Positions 32,532 to 42,745 are shown, counted from the first letter of the stretch. The stretch is 64,000 bases of DNA from CALODP01 sp942492055 (GCA_942492055.1 CALODP010000023.1:1-64000), one strand, 5' to 3'. The notes: a model not told the origin generated them from the sequence alone. Translations and numbers: made by a program.

Positions 32532-35354
32532 TTGCAAAAGCTTGTCTCAAAATATTTTCTGGTTATTGCGCTTCTCAGTTATACAGGGGCGCATGCCCAA
32601 TTCTATTTTTTCGGTCGGAACAAAGTTCAATACGAAGAATTCGATTGGAAAGTTCTGAAGACCGAGCATTTTAATATTTACTATTACGATGATTTCGGAG
32701 AGATGGCGGAAATAGGAGCCAAGTTTGCCGAAGAAGCTTATAGTCACCACAAAGTGAAATTTAATCATCTAGTAACACGCCGAATACCACTCATTTTTTA
32801 CAATACTCACAATCATTTCCAACAAACAAATACTACCCCAGGCTTTATTCCGGAAGGCGTCGGAGGCTTCTTTGAGTTTCTAAAGGGAAGGGTTGTTATT
32901 CCCTTTTTAGGATCATTGGAGCAATTTCGGCATGTAATCTGGCATGAATTGGTTCATGTATTTATGGTAAATAAAATCTACCATGTGTTGGCAAATCATA
33001 GGATTCCTGCTGATAACCTTCCGCCGCTATGGTTTGTAGAAGGGTTGGCCGAGTTTTGGTCGACAAAATGGGATACCGACGCGGAGATGGTTATGAGAGA
33101 CGCAATTCTTAACGGATTGTTTATCGATCTTGAAACTCTGGGGTATTTGAGTGGTGGCTTTATTATGTATAAGGAAGGACAGCACTTTCTTGAATTTGTT
33201 AAACGGGAGTACGGGGAGGAAAAAATACTATTGCTTATGGAGAATTTCTGGCGATTCCCAAAGTTTGACAAAGTGATCGAGTTTACTATTGGAGAATCGA
33301 TTCAAGAGATTAATGATAAATGGGAATATTCTCTAAAAGCTCAATTCTATCCGTTGTATTCGGAGAATATGCCTCACCGGATAAGCGGAAAGAGAATCAC
33401 AGAAAAAGGATTCAATTTTTCTCCCGTCTTCTTTGAAGAAGATACAAATCGGTATGTGTTCTATATTGGAAATATTGACGGATATTCATCTCTGTACAAA
33501 CAAAAACTTAATGAGGAAAATAATCCGGTAGCTGATGCTGAAAGAATTATCAAAGGGGAGAAGGAGGAAGTCTACGAAGCTTTTCATCTGTTGAAGCCAT
33601 CATTATCAGTATCTGAAGATGGAGTTTTGGCATTCGTAACAAAATCAGGAGCGCGAGACGCTATCCATTTATATTCTATTAAGCAAGATGAAATAATTAA
33701 GCGGTTTCAATTTGATGATTTGCTTACGATAGAAAGTCCTAAATTTTCGGATGATGGGAAGAAAATCGTTTTTTCCGCAATTGACAGAAAGGCCTATTCG
33801 GATATTTTTGTTTTGGATCTTGAAACCGGTGAGCTTGAAAGGATGACTAATGATTATTACTCAGATATTAGTCCGATATTTTCTCCGGACGGTGAACGAA
33901 TCATTTTTTCTTCGGATCGCTCGGAAGGTTTGTGTGAAGGGAGGTATAATTTATTCGAATTGTCTTCTTCTTCGGGTAAGTTGGAGTATCTTACTTTTGT
34001 AAATGGCAATTGCTCAAATCCACAGTTTTCTAAGGGGACTAGTAATCTATTTTTCACAAGTGATTACGAGGGGGTTTATAATTTATATTCATTAGTGAGA
34101 GATCCGATTTCCGGATTGTCTACAGGAATGAATAAGCAATCGAATTTACTTACCAGTGTGATGGAATATTCATTTATCGATAGTAATACTATAATAACCT
34201 CAGCTCTAGAGAAGTTCTCATTTCAATTTTATGCTATGAATATTGACGAAGATCGAAGTGAGAAACCCAAGTATGTCGCGTTCGACTTTTCAACCCCGAA
34301 AGAGAAATGGGAACCAAGTAAAATTATACTGCCGACAGATAAAGAGAAATTGGTTTATGAAAATGAATATACTCTTGATTATGCTGTAAGTCAGGTTACA
34401 ACAGATCCGGTTTACGGATCTCGAGGGGGAGCGTTGTTTTCATTAAGTGATTTGATGAGTGATGATAGATATATTTTTCTGATCTACAATACAGCTGAAA
34501 TGCAAAGTGAAATATTGAAGAACTTTAATGTCGCAATTTCTCGTGTTAATAGTAAGCGAAGGACAAACTTCGGATACGGTATATTTCATTTTAGCGGGCG
34601 TAGATATGACATTAGGCAATCGGAAGAATACTTTTACGAAAGAAGTTTCGGGGGATATCTGAGTTTCGTATATCCGTTTTCGAGCTTCCAGCGATTGGAG
34701 GCTAATGTTTCAATCGCTAATTCCGATAAAGATCTTTTCGGACAAGTAATTACCAGAAAAGCATTGTTAGTTACAAATACTATTTCTTACGTACACGATA
34801 ATTCATTATGGGGTCCGACAGGCCCTATGGACGGTAGTAGATTCAGACTATTGCTGGGATACACTAGTGATGTAAAGTATAGTAACGTCAACTATTATTC
34901 ATTGATAGCTGATTACAGATATTATTTGAGAATCTCACAACGTGCATCAATCGCATCAAGAGGGGCAATATTTTTCAACCATGGGAAAGAAGCCAGGAGA
35001 TATTTTGCCGGTGGAAGTTGGGATTTGAGAGGATGGAAACGATTCTCAATTAGGGGCGAAAAACTTTGGCTTTCCTCGCTAGAGCTTCGCTATCCATTAA
35101 TTGACGGGATTAGAATTAAGTTCCCCTTTTTAGGAATTGGATTATCGAATTTTCGAGGGGCGATCTTTTTTGATGCCGGTTCTGCTTGGGATGAAGAATA
35201 TCCGGAAACTCTTGGTAGTGTGGGAATCGGTTTAAGAATTAATTTCTTGAATGTCATTACTTTTAGGTATGATGTTGGGAAAAAGATAGAAAATAATTTT
35301 ACAAAATTTCAAAAGAGACTTTTCTATCAATTCTTTTTTGGGTGGGACTTTTGA
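32532..35354 (+). CDS. metallopeptidase, TolB-like propeller and Omp85-like barrel fusion
   Basis: A 940-residue exported protein with three parts. After a signal peptide (to about residue 22, AHAQ), a peptidase-MA-like gluzincin domain has HELVH (His138, Glu139, His142) and a third ligand in GLAEF (Glu174). Residues about 270-620 hold WD40/TolB-like propeller repeats (FSDDGKKIVFSA, FSPDGERIIFSS). The last ~270 residues look like the C-terminal strands of an Omp85/surface-antigen barrel, with FAGGSWDLRGW and a terminal Phe. It probably sits in the outer membrane with the peptidase in the periplasm. TTG start at 32532. It overlaps the propeller lipoprotein gene. Confidence 0.82.
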   Translation: MQKLVSKYFLVIALLSYTGAHAQFYFFGRNKVQYEEFDWKVLKTEHFNIYYYDDFGEMAEIGAKFAEEAYSHHKVKFNHLVTRRIPLIFYNTHNHFQQTNTTPGFIPEGVGGFFEFLKGRVVIPFLGSLEQFRHVIWHELVHVFMVNKIYHVLANHRIPADNLPPLWFVEGLAEFWSTKWDTDAEMVMRDAILNGLFIDLETLGYLSGGFIMYKEGQHFLEFVKREYGEEKILLLMENFWRFPKFDKVIEFTIGESIQEINDKWEYSLKAQFYPLYSENMPHRISGKRITEKGFNFSPVFFEEDTNRYVFYIGNIDGYSSLYKQKLNEENNPVADAERIIKGEKEEVYEAFHLLKPSLSVSEDGVLAFVTKSGARDAIHLYSIKQDEIIKRFQFDDLLTIESPKFSDDGKKIVFSAIDRKAYSDIFVLDLETGELERMTNDYYSDISPIFSPDGERIIFSSDRSEGLCEGRYNLFELSSSSGKLEYLTFVNGNCSNPQFSKGTSNLFFTSDYEGVYNLYSLVRDPISGLSTGMNKQSNLLTSVMEYSFIDSNTIITSALEKFSFQFYAMNIDEDRSEKPKYVAFDFSTPKEKWEPSKIILPTDKEKLVYENEYTLDYAVSQVTTDPVYGSRGGALFSLSDLMSDDRYIFLIYNTAEMQSEILKNFNVAISRVNSKRRTNFGYGIFHFSGRRYDIRQSEEYFYERSFGGYLSFVYPFSSFQRLEANVSIANSDKDLFGQVITRKALLVTNTISYVHDNSLWGPTGPMDGSRFRLLLGYTSDVKYSNVNYYSLIADYRYYLRISQRASIASRGAIFFNHGKEARRYFAGGSWDLRGWKRFSIRGEKLWLSSLELRYPLIDGIRIKFPFLGIGLSNFRGAIFFDAGSAWDEEYPETLGSVGIGLRINFLNVITFRYDVGKKIENNFTKFQKRLFYQFFFGWDF

Positions 35355-36484
35355 GAGAAGGAAAATATCTAGTATTTACGTTGATTGCTTTGTTAAGCAT
35401 TTCATGTTCGAGAATTATTCATTTTACCGAAGAAGGGATTGATCTTTCTATTTCACATAGCTATAACAATTCTTTTGTATATGATGCTGAATTATCAGAT
35501 TCAATTAAGTTATTGTGGACGGAGGATCTAAACGGAAGTTTTGCTACCTCCTCTGTTGCATTCTATGAAAAATATTTGATTTGTGGCGAATTATCCGGGC
35601 GATTATATGTACTGGATTTATTGACCGGTAAACAAAAAGGGGTAAAGAAATATAAAGGGGAAATAGCAGTATCCCCTGTGATAGTAGGGAAGAGGATTTA
35701 CTATGTAGTTAATGACTATAAGGAAGACTACTTTACATTCTACATATATGATGTACTTGAGGGAGAAGAGTTCAAAGAAAGGAGAATAAAGGGGAGCTGT
35801 AATAATGAATTACTAATCGAAAATAATGAAGTATTCGTTTTGTCTGATCAAGGAACTCTGATTAAATACAATATTTACGGGACTAAACAATGGTTATACA
35901 AAAATAACTCATTAACATTAGGCAATATGGCGGTCTCGGATGGAATAATATATTTCGGAAATATTGATGGTGAGATCATTGCTATTAATTCAAAAGACGG
36001 AAGAGTAGTTGATAATAAAAAAATATCAGAGTCTTTCGAAAGCGGAGTTGCAGTTAGCTCAAATCATCTGATAATAGGGGACTCAAAAGGAGTATTGCAT
36101 TGTCTTGATAAAAGTTCTCTAAAAGAAGTGTGGAACTTCGAAAGCGGAAATAAAATTATCACAACTCCGGTTATTAAAGAAAACAAAATATTTATCGGAA
36201 ACTTAGAAGGAAAAATATATTCTCTTTTTTTGAAGGATGGTTCGGTTTTATGGAAAAAGAATCTCGGAGGCATTCTTAATATTACACCGGTTATATTAAA
36301 AGACAAAATTCTTGTTCCGAATATGAACAAGAAAATTGATATTATAGAAATTGATACCGGCAAAATATTGACAACGTTGAAATATGAGAAACGAGTTAAA
36401 ATGGTCCCGTCGTTTTTCAAGAACATATTAGTTGTCGGTACTGATCGGGGAGAGTTGTATGTATATGAAAACATTTTCGAATAA
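35351..36484 (+). CDS. PQQ-like beta-propeller lipoprotein
   Basis: A 377-residue lipoprotein. The N-terminal signal has the lipobox LSISC (about residue 19). The rest is a beta-propeller of PQQ/BamB type with repeats such as LYVLDLLTGKQKG, IIAINSKDGRVVD, LHCLDKSSLKEVW and YSLFLKDGSVLWK. BamB-like propellers bind partner proteins in outer-membrane assembly; here it may act with the barrel fusion just upstream, whose stop overlaps this start. A GTG at 35342 is an alternative start. The PEGA-like gene overlaps its end by 20 bases. Confidence 0.78.
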   Translation: MREGKYLVFTLIALLSISCSRIIHFTEEGIDLSISHSYNNSFVYDAELSDSIKLLWTEDLNGSFATSSVAFYEKYLICGELSGRLYVLDLLTGKQKGVKKYKGEIAVSPVIVGKRIYYVVNDYKEDYFTFYIYDVLEGEEFKERRIKGSCNNELLIENNEVFVLSDQGTLIKYNIYGTKQWLYKNNSLTLGNMAVSDGIIYFGNIDGEIIAINSKDGRVVDNKKISESFESGVAVSSNHLIIGDSKGVLHCLDKSSLKEVWNFESGNKIITTPVIKENKIFIGNLEGKIYSLFLKDGSVLWKKNLGGILNITPVILKDKILVPNMNKKIDIIEIDTGKILTTLKYEKRVKMVPSFFKNILVVGTDRGELYVYENIFE

Positions 36485-37199
36485 GTTTTTATTCTTTTCT
36501 CTGATTCTTGCAATATTGTTTGGTGGCAAAATGTTCGCTCAAAATAATAATTCGTTGGAGATAGAGACAAATTCTTCTTTGTCACAGATTTGGGTGAATG
36601 ATGAATATTTTGGTATGGAGAAGATAAAACTTAGTAATTTGAGGGATGGTGAGTATTATATCACAATTGTTGAATCTGCAAGAGGATGGAATAGTGATGA
36701 TATAAGAGACACAGTGCTATTATCAGGCAATATTACAGTTTCAAGAAAATACAAATTTGATTCGAAAGTCTATCTTAAATCTAATCCAAATGACGCAAAG
36801 GTGATAAATACAAATGGAGAGGTGCTAGGATATACTCCTTTACAGTTATCATTATTTTCTGAGGATTTGATTTTGCAAAAGAAAAATTATGAGAGCATTG
36901 AACTTAATATCCTCAAGGCAAATTTCAAATATCAATTGGATTTTCTCGGGGAAAAAGAGAGTGCTGAATTTTCTGACGGAAATTGGTTTAAGATCTTAGT
37001 AGGCAGTGCTGTTATTTTTGGCGCAGTAGCTGCGTATTACAAGATTCAAGCGGATCAGGAATACGATAAGTATTTGATAAATAAAAATAAAAAGCACCTA
37101 AATGCCGTTGATCGATATGATCTTTATAGTGGTATAGCATTCGGTGCTTTACAAATAAATTTCGGATATCTAATTTACAAATTTCTTTCGGAAGACTAA
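36465..37199 (+). CDS. exported PEGA-like protein
   Basis: A 244-residue protein beginning with a signal peptide (to about MFAQ, residue 24). The next ~130 residues resemble two PEGA-type surface modules (LSQIWVNDEYFGMEKIKL, VYLKSNPNDAKV with GYTPLQL), a fold often found in envelope proteins. Near residues 170-190 and the C-terminus are two hydrophobic segments, so it may be anchored. ATG at 36465 is chosen because it opens the signal peptide and has GGGGAGAG upstream; two earlier in-frame ATGs exist. It ends tail-to-tail with polA, overlapping by 4 bases. Together with the two genes before it, it seems to form an envelope module. Confidence 0.65.
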   Translation: MKTFSNKFLFFSLILAILFGGKMFAQNNNSLEIETNSSLSQIWVNDEYFGMEKIKLSNLRDGEYYITIVESARGWNSDDIRDTVLLSGNITVSRKYKFDSKVYLKSNPNDAKVINTNGEVLGYTPLQLSLFSEDLILQKKNYESIELNILKANFKYQLDFLGEKESAEFSDGNWFKILVGSAVIFGAVAAYYKIQADQEYDKYLINKNKKHLNAVDRYDLYSGIAFGALQINFGYLIYKFLSED

Positions 37200-39964
37200 T
37201 GAGCTTCCAACCAATTAGCTCCGATTCCGGTATCAACCTTAAGTGGAACGTTTAATTTCATTGCGTTTTCCATTATCTCAATTATTTCCGGAGCTAGTTC
37301 GTCTATCTCATCTTTGTGTGCGTCAAATATCAATTCGTCATGAACCTGAAGAATCATTTTCGTTCTACATTCTCGTTTTTGTAATTCTTCGTGAACATTA
37401 ATCATAGCAATTTTTATCATATCCGCGGCTGTTCCTTGAATAGGCATATTGACAGCCACTCGTTCTTCGAATTGTCTTACAACTCTGTTACTGCTATTAA
37501 TGTTTTGCAGAAAACGTCTTCTGCCTAATAAAGTTTCCGCATATCCCTTTTCCTTAGCGATAGCGACTGAAGAATCAATGAAATTCTTAACACTTGCGAA
37601 GGTAGAGAAATATGTTTCTATTATTTCTTTTGCGTGTGTTTGAGTAATTCCGAGTCGGGATTTTAATCCGAATGGTCCTATTCCATATAATATTCCGAAA
37701 TTAACCTCTTTCGCTTTCCGGCGCATATCAGGTGTAACCTCATCTTGCGGAACCATAAAAACATGAGCCGCAGTACTTCGATGAATATCTTCTCCATTAA
37801 TAAAAGCATTCATGAGGTTTTCATCTTTACAGATGCTGGCCATTATTCTTAACTCTATTTGACTATAGTCTGCGCTAAATATTATATAGTCTTTATTTCG
37901 TGGGATAAAGGCTTTTCTAATTTCTTTTCCGAGTTCTGTTCTAATTGGGATGTTTTGCAGATTAGGATCCGTACTTGATAATCGTCCGGTCGAAGCAATT
38001 GTTTGGTTGAAACTGGTATGAAGTCTTCCTGTATCCGGATTAATAAGCTTAGGAAGGGCATCGGCATAAGTAGATTTCAATTTCGAGATTTGTCTATACT
38101 CAAGTAAGTCATCTATTATTGGATTTGCTCCCTTTAAGGATTCCAAAGCTTTAGCATCGGTGCTATAGCCTGTTTTAGTCTTCTTAGTAGAAGGGAGTTG
38201 TAATTTTTCAAACAGAATATGCTGAAGTTGTTTTGTAGAGTTAATATTAAACTCGTCACCAGCTTCCTTATGAATTTTTGAAGTTAATTCTCCGAGAACC
38301 GTTGTGAGATAATTGCTAAATGAAGCAAGAGCATTTTTATCAACTTTTACACCATTACGCTCCATTTCTTCTAATACCTCAACCAAGGGGAACTCAACAT
38401 CATAAGCGAGTTTTGTTAAGTTATTTTTTTTCAGCTCCTTTTGTAAAATAGAGTAAAGGTGAAATGTAATATCAGCATCTTCACATGCATAATCTGAAAG
38501 TTGCTGCAAATCCGCATCAAAGATTTTGGTCGGATCCTTCTTTGAACCGATTATTTCAGAAATTGGTATTGGTTGATAGTTAAGATATTTTTGTGATAAA
38601 GGATCCATTCCATGTTTTTGATCGGGATCCAGAACATAACTTGCAAGCATTGTATCGAAATAGAAAGACTTTACGTTAATACCATTTGTACGAAGAACTG
38701 CTATATCAAATTTCCCGTTTTGACAAACTTTCTTAATGGATGCATCTTGAAAGACCTCAGAAAAAATATTTTTAAAATCAGTCAGGGAGATTCTGTTATC
38801 CAATTGTTTTGCAAAAAGATCATTCCCGTGAACATTCGGATCAATTGGTACGAAATAAGCTTCAGAAGGTTTAATTGCGAATGATGCTCCGGCCAAATTT
38901 GCGTGCATTACGTCCAGTGAGTCAGTCTCGGTATCAAATATAAATATGCTCTGTTTGCTGAGAAGTTTTGATAACGATTGTGCTCCGGAAATATCCTTAA
39001 CTAAATGGTACCTAACTTTTGTTTTGTCAAATGTAGATATCTCTTCGGCTTCGAATTCCGGATCGGGAGCATTCTCTCCGTTAAACATTTTCCGGGATTT
39101 TGAAATGAATGTCTTAAATTCTAATGCGGCAAAAATGGAGTAAAGTTTTGTTGTATCCGGAGATTCAAACTTTGTTGATTCAATATTGAATTCCAAAGGA
39201 GCATCTGTAACAATAGTAGCTAACTTCTTAGATAACAATGCGTTATCTTTACTATTCTCAAGTTTTGTTTTTATGCCTTTCTTGGAAATGCTGTCCAGAT
39301 TTTCATAGATGTTTTCTACTGTTCCGAATTCGGTAATTAGTGGCAAGGCTGACTTAGGACCAATTCCGGCTACTCCCGGGATATCATCGGAACTATCTCC
39401 AACCAGTGCTAAATAGTCGATCATTTGAATTGGGCTAAATCCGTATTCTTCAAGAACTTTGGAAGTGTCAATTATATTAATTTCATCGTTCGATTTTCCC
39501 GGTTTTACAACCTTTATATTGTCGGTAATTAACTGGATATAGTCTTTGTCGGGGGTAACTGCAAAAGCTTCCAGTCCTAGAGCTTCAGCTTTTTTTACAG
39601 CGGTACCGATCAGATCATCAGCCTCATATCCGGGAGCAATATAAAGCGGGAAATTGAATGCTCCCACAATTTCCTTGATTCTGTGAATTTGCGGGATCAT
39701 ATCCTCAGGCATTTCCGATCGTGAGGATTTGTATTTTTCATACATCTCATGGCGAAATGTTTTCTCTTTCGAATCGAAGGCTACTGCCAGATAATCTGGC
39801 TTTGTATCTTCAATTATTTTAAATAGTTGATTCAAAAATCCGAATACTGCTGAAATTGGCTCCCCTGAAGTAGTTGTTAATGGTCGGTTTATGAATGCAA
39901 AATAGGCTTTATAAGCCAATGCCATCGCGTCAATAATTACAAATCTCTTTCTTTCTTCACTCAT
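37196..39964 (-). CDS. polA: DNA polymerase I
   Basis: A 922-residue polymerase with all three activities apparently intact. The 5' nuclease (about 1-290) has TPDKDYIQL and GDSSDDIPGVAGIGPKSA. The 3'-5' exonuclease (about 320-500) keeps DTETDS, the internal Asp motif and YACEDAD. The polymerase (about 540-922) has motif A SADYSQIELRI, motif B RRKAKEVNFGILYG and motif C VHDELIF. It fills gaps in repair and replaces Okazaki primers. Single gene on the minus strand, with its promoter region between 39965 and 40092. Confidence 0.97.
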   Translation of the reverse strand: MSEERKRFVIIDAMALAYKAYFAFINRPLTTTSGEPISAVFGFLNQLFKIIEDTKPDYLAVAFDSKEKTFRHEMYEKYKSSRSEMPEDMIPQIHRIKEIVGAFNFPLYIAPGYEADDLIGTAVKKAEALGLEAFAVTPDKDYIQLITDNIKVVKPGKSNDEINIIDTSKVLEEYGFSPIQMIDYLALVGDSSDDIPGVAGIGPKSALPLITEFGTVENIYENLDSISKKGIKTKLENSKDNALLSKKLATIVTDAPLEFNIESTKFESPDTTKLYSIFAALEFKTFISKSRKMFNGENAPDPEFEAEEISTFDKTKVRYHLVKDISGAQSLSKLLSKQSIFIFDTETDSLDVMHANLAGASFAIKPSEAYFVPIDPNVHGNDLFAKQLDNRISLTDFKNIFSEVFQDASIKKVCQNGKFDIAVLRTNGINVKSFYFDTMLASYVLDPDQKHGMDPLSQKYLNYQPIPISEIIGSKKDPTKIFDADLQQLSDYACEDADITFHLYSILQKELKKNNLTKLAYDVEFPLVEVLEEMERNGVKVDKNALASFSNYLTTVLGELTSKIHKEAGDEFNINSTKQLQHILFEKLQLPSTKKTKTGYSTDAKALESLKGANPIIDDLLEYRQISKLKSTYADALPKLINPDTGRLHTSFNQTIASTGRLSSTDPNLQNIPIRTELGKEIRKAFIPRNKDYIIFSADYSQIELRIMASICKDENLMNAFINGEDIHRSTAAHVFMVPQDEVTPDMRRKAKEVNFGILYGIGPFGLKSRLGITQTHAKEIIETYFSTFASVKNFIDSSVAIAKEKGYAETLLGRRRFLQNINSSNRVVRQFEERVAVNMPIQGTAADMIKIAMINVHEELQKRECRTKMILQVHDELIFDAHKDEIDELAPEIIEIMENAMKLNVPLKVDTGIGANWLEAH

Positions 39965-40092
39965 GTTTTCTCTTATTTTATGTTAATTTTTATTTTAAAT
40001 ACAAAATTGCGAGATGTATTGATATATAATTCTTATTTTAGAATATAAAAATCATAAAAACCAATCACTAATAAAATGTTTTACGGAGAAAC

Positions 40093-41109
40093 ATGAAGAG
40101 AAAAATTGGACTTATTTTGCTTTTATTTCTTTCGGGCATGTTATATAGCCAAGAAGGGAAGTCGTTTTATGTCGCTAGTTGGAACATGGAAAATTTGTTT
40201 GATGTAAATGATGATCCCGGGAAAAATGACTCTGAGTTTTTACCGGAGGGGAAGAAGAACTGGACACAGGAAAGACTGGAAAAAAAACTAGATAATATGG
40301 CCCAAGTAATTGCTTTTATGAATGATGGTAATGGGCCGGATATTCTTGGCGTGCAAGAAGTTGAGCATCAGAGTTTACTGGAAATGCTATTACAGAGAGA
40401 ACTTCCAAAGAAGAATTATAAGATTGCTTATGCTGAATCATTGGATGGAAGAGGCATTGATAACGGACTTATCTATAATGCTGATTTCTTTTCTCTGATT
40501 TCAATCGAGACACTAAGAGTCGATCTGAATGATAAATATCCGACTAGATATGTGTTCTTGGCTAGTTTAGTGACAAATAGGGATGATACACTTCATTGCT
40601 TTGTGAATCACTGGCCTTCGAGAAGGGGAGGTGAAGAGAAATCCAGACCAAATCGATTAAAAGCTGCATCGGTACTTAATCAGAGAGTTAATGGATTATT
40701 ATCGGAACAACCAAAATCTAATATCTTTATAATGGGTGATTTCAATGATGAGCCCAATAATCTTTCGATAGATTCAGTTCTAGCCGCTAAACATTTTGGA
40801 GTAGAAGACTCAAATTTGTCCGAAGCACTTTATAATTTAGCTTATAAGGCCTTTAAAGAAGGTGCTGGATCATATCGATACAAACAAGACTGGAATATGC
40901 TTGATCAGATGATTGTAAGCTCAAACGTTGTATTAAAATCTAGAATTAATTACGTAGAGAATTCATTTGAAGTAATTAAGCCAGATTTTGCAATTACAAA
41001 AGACGGATATTATCAAGGTACCATAATTCCTACATACGGTGGTCGCAAATATCTGGGTGGATATAGTGATCATTATCCTGTGGGGGCAAAATTTTTAATG
41101 GATTTTTAG
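40093..41109 (+). CDS. secreted endonuclease/exonuclease/phosphatase family protein
   Basis: A 338-residue exported protein with signal peptide (to YSQ, about residue 20). The EEP fold is shown by SWNMENLFD, GVQEVEH, the catalytic MGDFNDEP and the C-terminal YSDHYPVGAKF. Such secreted members may degrade extracellular DNA or dephosphorylate lipids or nucleotides; the substrate cannot be told from sequence. ATG at 40093 has a weak GGAGAA eight bases upstream. It is divergent from polA. A long 359-bp intergenic region follows. Confidence 0.88.
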   Translation: MKRKIGLILLLFLSGMLYSQEGKSFYVASWNMENLFDVNDDPGKNDSEFLPEGKKNWTQERLEKKLDNMAQVIAFMNDGNGPDILGVQEVEHQSLLEMLLQRELPKKNYKIAYAESLDGRGIDNGLIYNADFFSLISIETLRVDLNDKYPTRYVFLASLVTNRDDTLHCFVNHWPSRRGGEEKSRPNRLKAASVLNQRVNGLLSEQPKSNIFIMGDFNDEPNNLSIDSVLAAKHFGVEDSNLSEALYNLAYKAFKEGAGSYRYKQDWNMLDQMIVSSNVVLKSRINYVENSFEVIKPDFAITKDGYYQGTIIPTYGGRKYLGGYSDHYPVGAKFLMDF

Positions 41110-41154
41110 TCGTAATTATATCAAAATCAAAAGAAATGGAATAGAGTAATTTTC

Positions 41155-41190
41155 TCACATGGCATGTGAAACATTTTTGATGTATATTTG
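41155..41190 (+). promoter_or_regulatory. palindromic operator and TAnnTTTG element before exbB
   Basis: The perfect palindrome TCACATG-g-CATGTGA (41155-41169) sits 13 bases before TATATTTG (41183-41190), a good match to the Bacteroidota -7 element. The palindrome covers the place where the -33 element would lie, so a regulator bound here could control the promoter. The leader to the exbB start would be about 270 bases. A second possible promoter, TTGACT (41362-41367) / TATAAC (41383-41388), is poorly spaced. The remainder of 41110-41468 shows nothing else. Confidence 0.4.
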
Positions 41191-41468
41191 CGAGGTTCTA
41201 TTATTTACAATCTCATTATAAAGTAAGGTCGGGTGAAGCATATTTAATGGAATATGTTTCATAATTTCTGTTAAGTTTAACGTTGATTTGGCATTAAGAA
41301 AATAATTATGAAACACCTTGAGTAGTAAGGATCAAAATAATACTTGGGGTAAAATTATTTATTGACTTTTTTTCTGATAATGTATAACATTAACAGATGT
41401 TTTTAGATATTTTTAACAGATAGAACACATCTAATATTAAAAAATAATAACATTGGAGGTTATCTCTT

Positions 41469-42161
41469 ATGCAATTTTCAGAAGTTCTAGGTTTTGCATC
41501 CTATATTATTGCACAAGCTGAAGATGGTGGAGTATTAAGCTACTTACAAGCGAAGTTTGTACAGGGTGGCGGATTTATGTATCCTATCTTAGCATGTTTG
41601 CTTTTAGGTCTTGGTTTTAGTTTTGAAAGACTATGGACTCTTTCAAGAGCTAGTATGAATACAAAGAAATTTATTGTTAAAGTGAAAGATGCTTTGGCAA
41701 AGGGTGGTGTTCAGGAAGCTATGAAAGTTTGTGAAAACACACGTGGTTCTATTGCTTCAGTTTTCCACGCTGGTCTTTTGAGAGCAGACGAAGGTATTGA
41801 AGCTGCAGAAAAAGCTATTATGGCTTACGGATCTATTGAAATGGGATTCTTGGAAAGAGGATTGATCTGGATCGCAACATTTATCTCTGTTGCACCGATG
41901 ATTGGTTTTACTGGTACAGTACAGGGTATGATTGAAGCTTTCGATGCTATCGCTGAAGCTGCTCAGATTTCTCCGGGCGTTGTGGCTGGTGGTATTTCTG
42001 TTGCTTTGTTGACTACTTTGTTTGGTCTTGTAACAGCTATTACTCTTCAGATCTTCTATAACTTCTTCGTTTCAAGAATTGATAAATTAGTTGGTGACAT
42101 GGAAGAAAGCTCAATCGAATTGATCGACGCTTTGTATGACATGAAAGTTAAAAAACAATAA
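41469..42161 (+). CDS. exbB: ExbB/TolQ/MotA-family proton channel
   Basis: A 230-residue inner-membrane protein with three membrane helices; the long loop between helices 1 and 2 holds the conserved cytoplasmic domain. The last two helices contain the family pattern GFTGTVQGMIEAFDAIA and GISVALLTTLFGLVTAI. It forms the stator ring that converts proton flow into force for TonB-type or TolA-type transport. It is followed by two ExbD/TolR genes in an operon, so the complete stator can be made here. GGAGG lies eleven bases upstream of the ATG. Confidence 0.93.
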   Translation: MQFSEVLGFASYIIAQAEDGGVLSYLQAKFVQGGGFMYPILACLLLGLGFSFERLWTLSRASMNTKKFIVKVKDALAKGGVQEAMKVCENTRGSIASVFHAGLLRADEGIEAAEKAIMAYGSIEMGFLERGLIWIATFISVAPMIGFTGTVQGMIEAFDAIAEAAQISPGVVAGGISVALLTTLFGLVTAITLQIFYNFFVSRIDKLVGDMEESSIELIDALYDMKVKKQ

Positions 42162-42186
42162 TTTATCAAAAAAGAAGAAGAAAAAA

Positions 42187-42726
42187 ATGGTTTCATTAAA
42201 AAAGAAAAAAAATAGAGATGCTAAGGTACCAGACGCCGGAATGTCGGATATTGCGTTTTTGCTCTTGCTTTTTTTCTTGGTTTCAACCGTTATTGATGTC
42301 GATACAGGTATCGGTTTAAGTTTGCCTGAATATATTCCTGAAGATCAGGAGCAAGTAGTTGCTCCGGTTGCTAAGGATAGAATGGCTGCTCTTTTAATTA
42401 ATGAAAACGGTGATGTTCTTCTTAATAAAGAGGTAATTCAGATTCCTCAAATTAGCGAGACATTAAAGCCACGAATTGAAAGCAAGATCGGGTTGCCGAA
42501 ATCTAAAAAGTTGATTGTTTCTGTGAAAACAGATAGAAAAACAAATTACAATTTGTATATTCAAGCTCTTGATCAGGTAAAGAAAGCTTATAAAGAAGTT
42601 AAAGAAGCTTATGCTATGACTGTATTTAGCAAAAAGTTAATTGATTTGACTCCGGAAGAAGAGAAAGATGTTAAGGACAAGGTTCCTGTTATTATCTCTA
42701 TAGCTGAGCCTGAAAGAGTAAAATAA
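42187..42726 (+). CDS. exbD: ExbD/TolR-family stator protein (first copy)
   Basis: A 179-residue protein with a short cytoplasmic lysine-rich start, one membrane helix carrying the proton-relay Asp (MSDIAFLLLLFFLV) and a periplasmic domain. The periplasmic part is somewhat longer than usual, with a Lys-rich insert. It lies 25 bases after exbB and 19 bases before the second exbD-like gene. Confidence 0.92.
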   Translation: MVSLKKKKNRDAKVPDAGMSDIAFLLLLFFLVSTVIDVDTGIGLSLPEYIPEDQEQVVAPVAKDRMAALLINENGDVLLNKEVIQIPQISETLKPRIESKIGLPKSKKLIVSVKTDRKTNYNLYIQALDQVKKAYKEVKEAYAMTVFSKKLIDLTPEEEKDVKDKVPVIISIAEPERVK

Positions 42727-42745
42727 AAATGATAGAAGGTATAAA

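Noticed and set aside
37012..37236. Minus-strand open frame at the end of the PEGA-like gene
   Set aside because: It lies opposite a gene with a signal peptide and has no features of its own.
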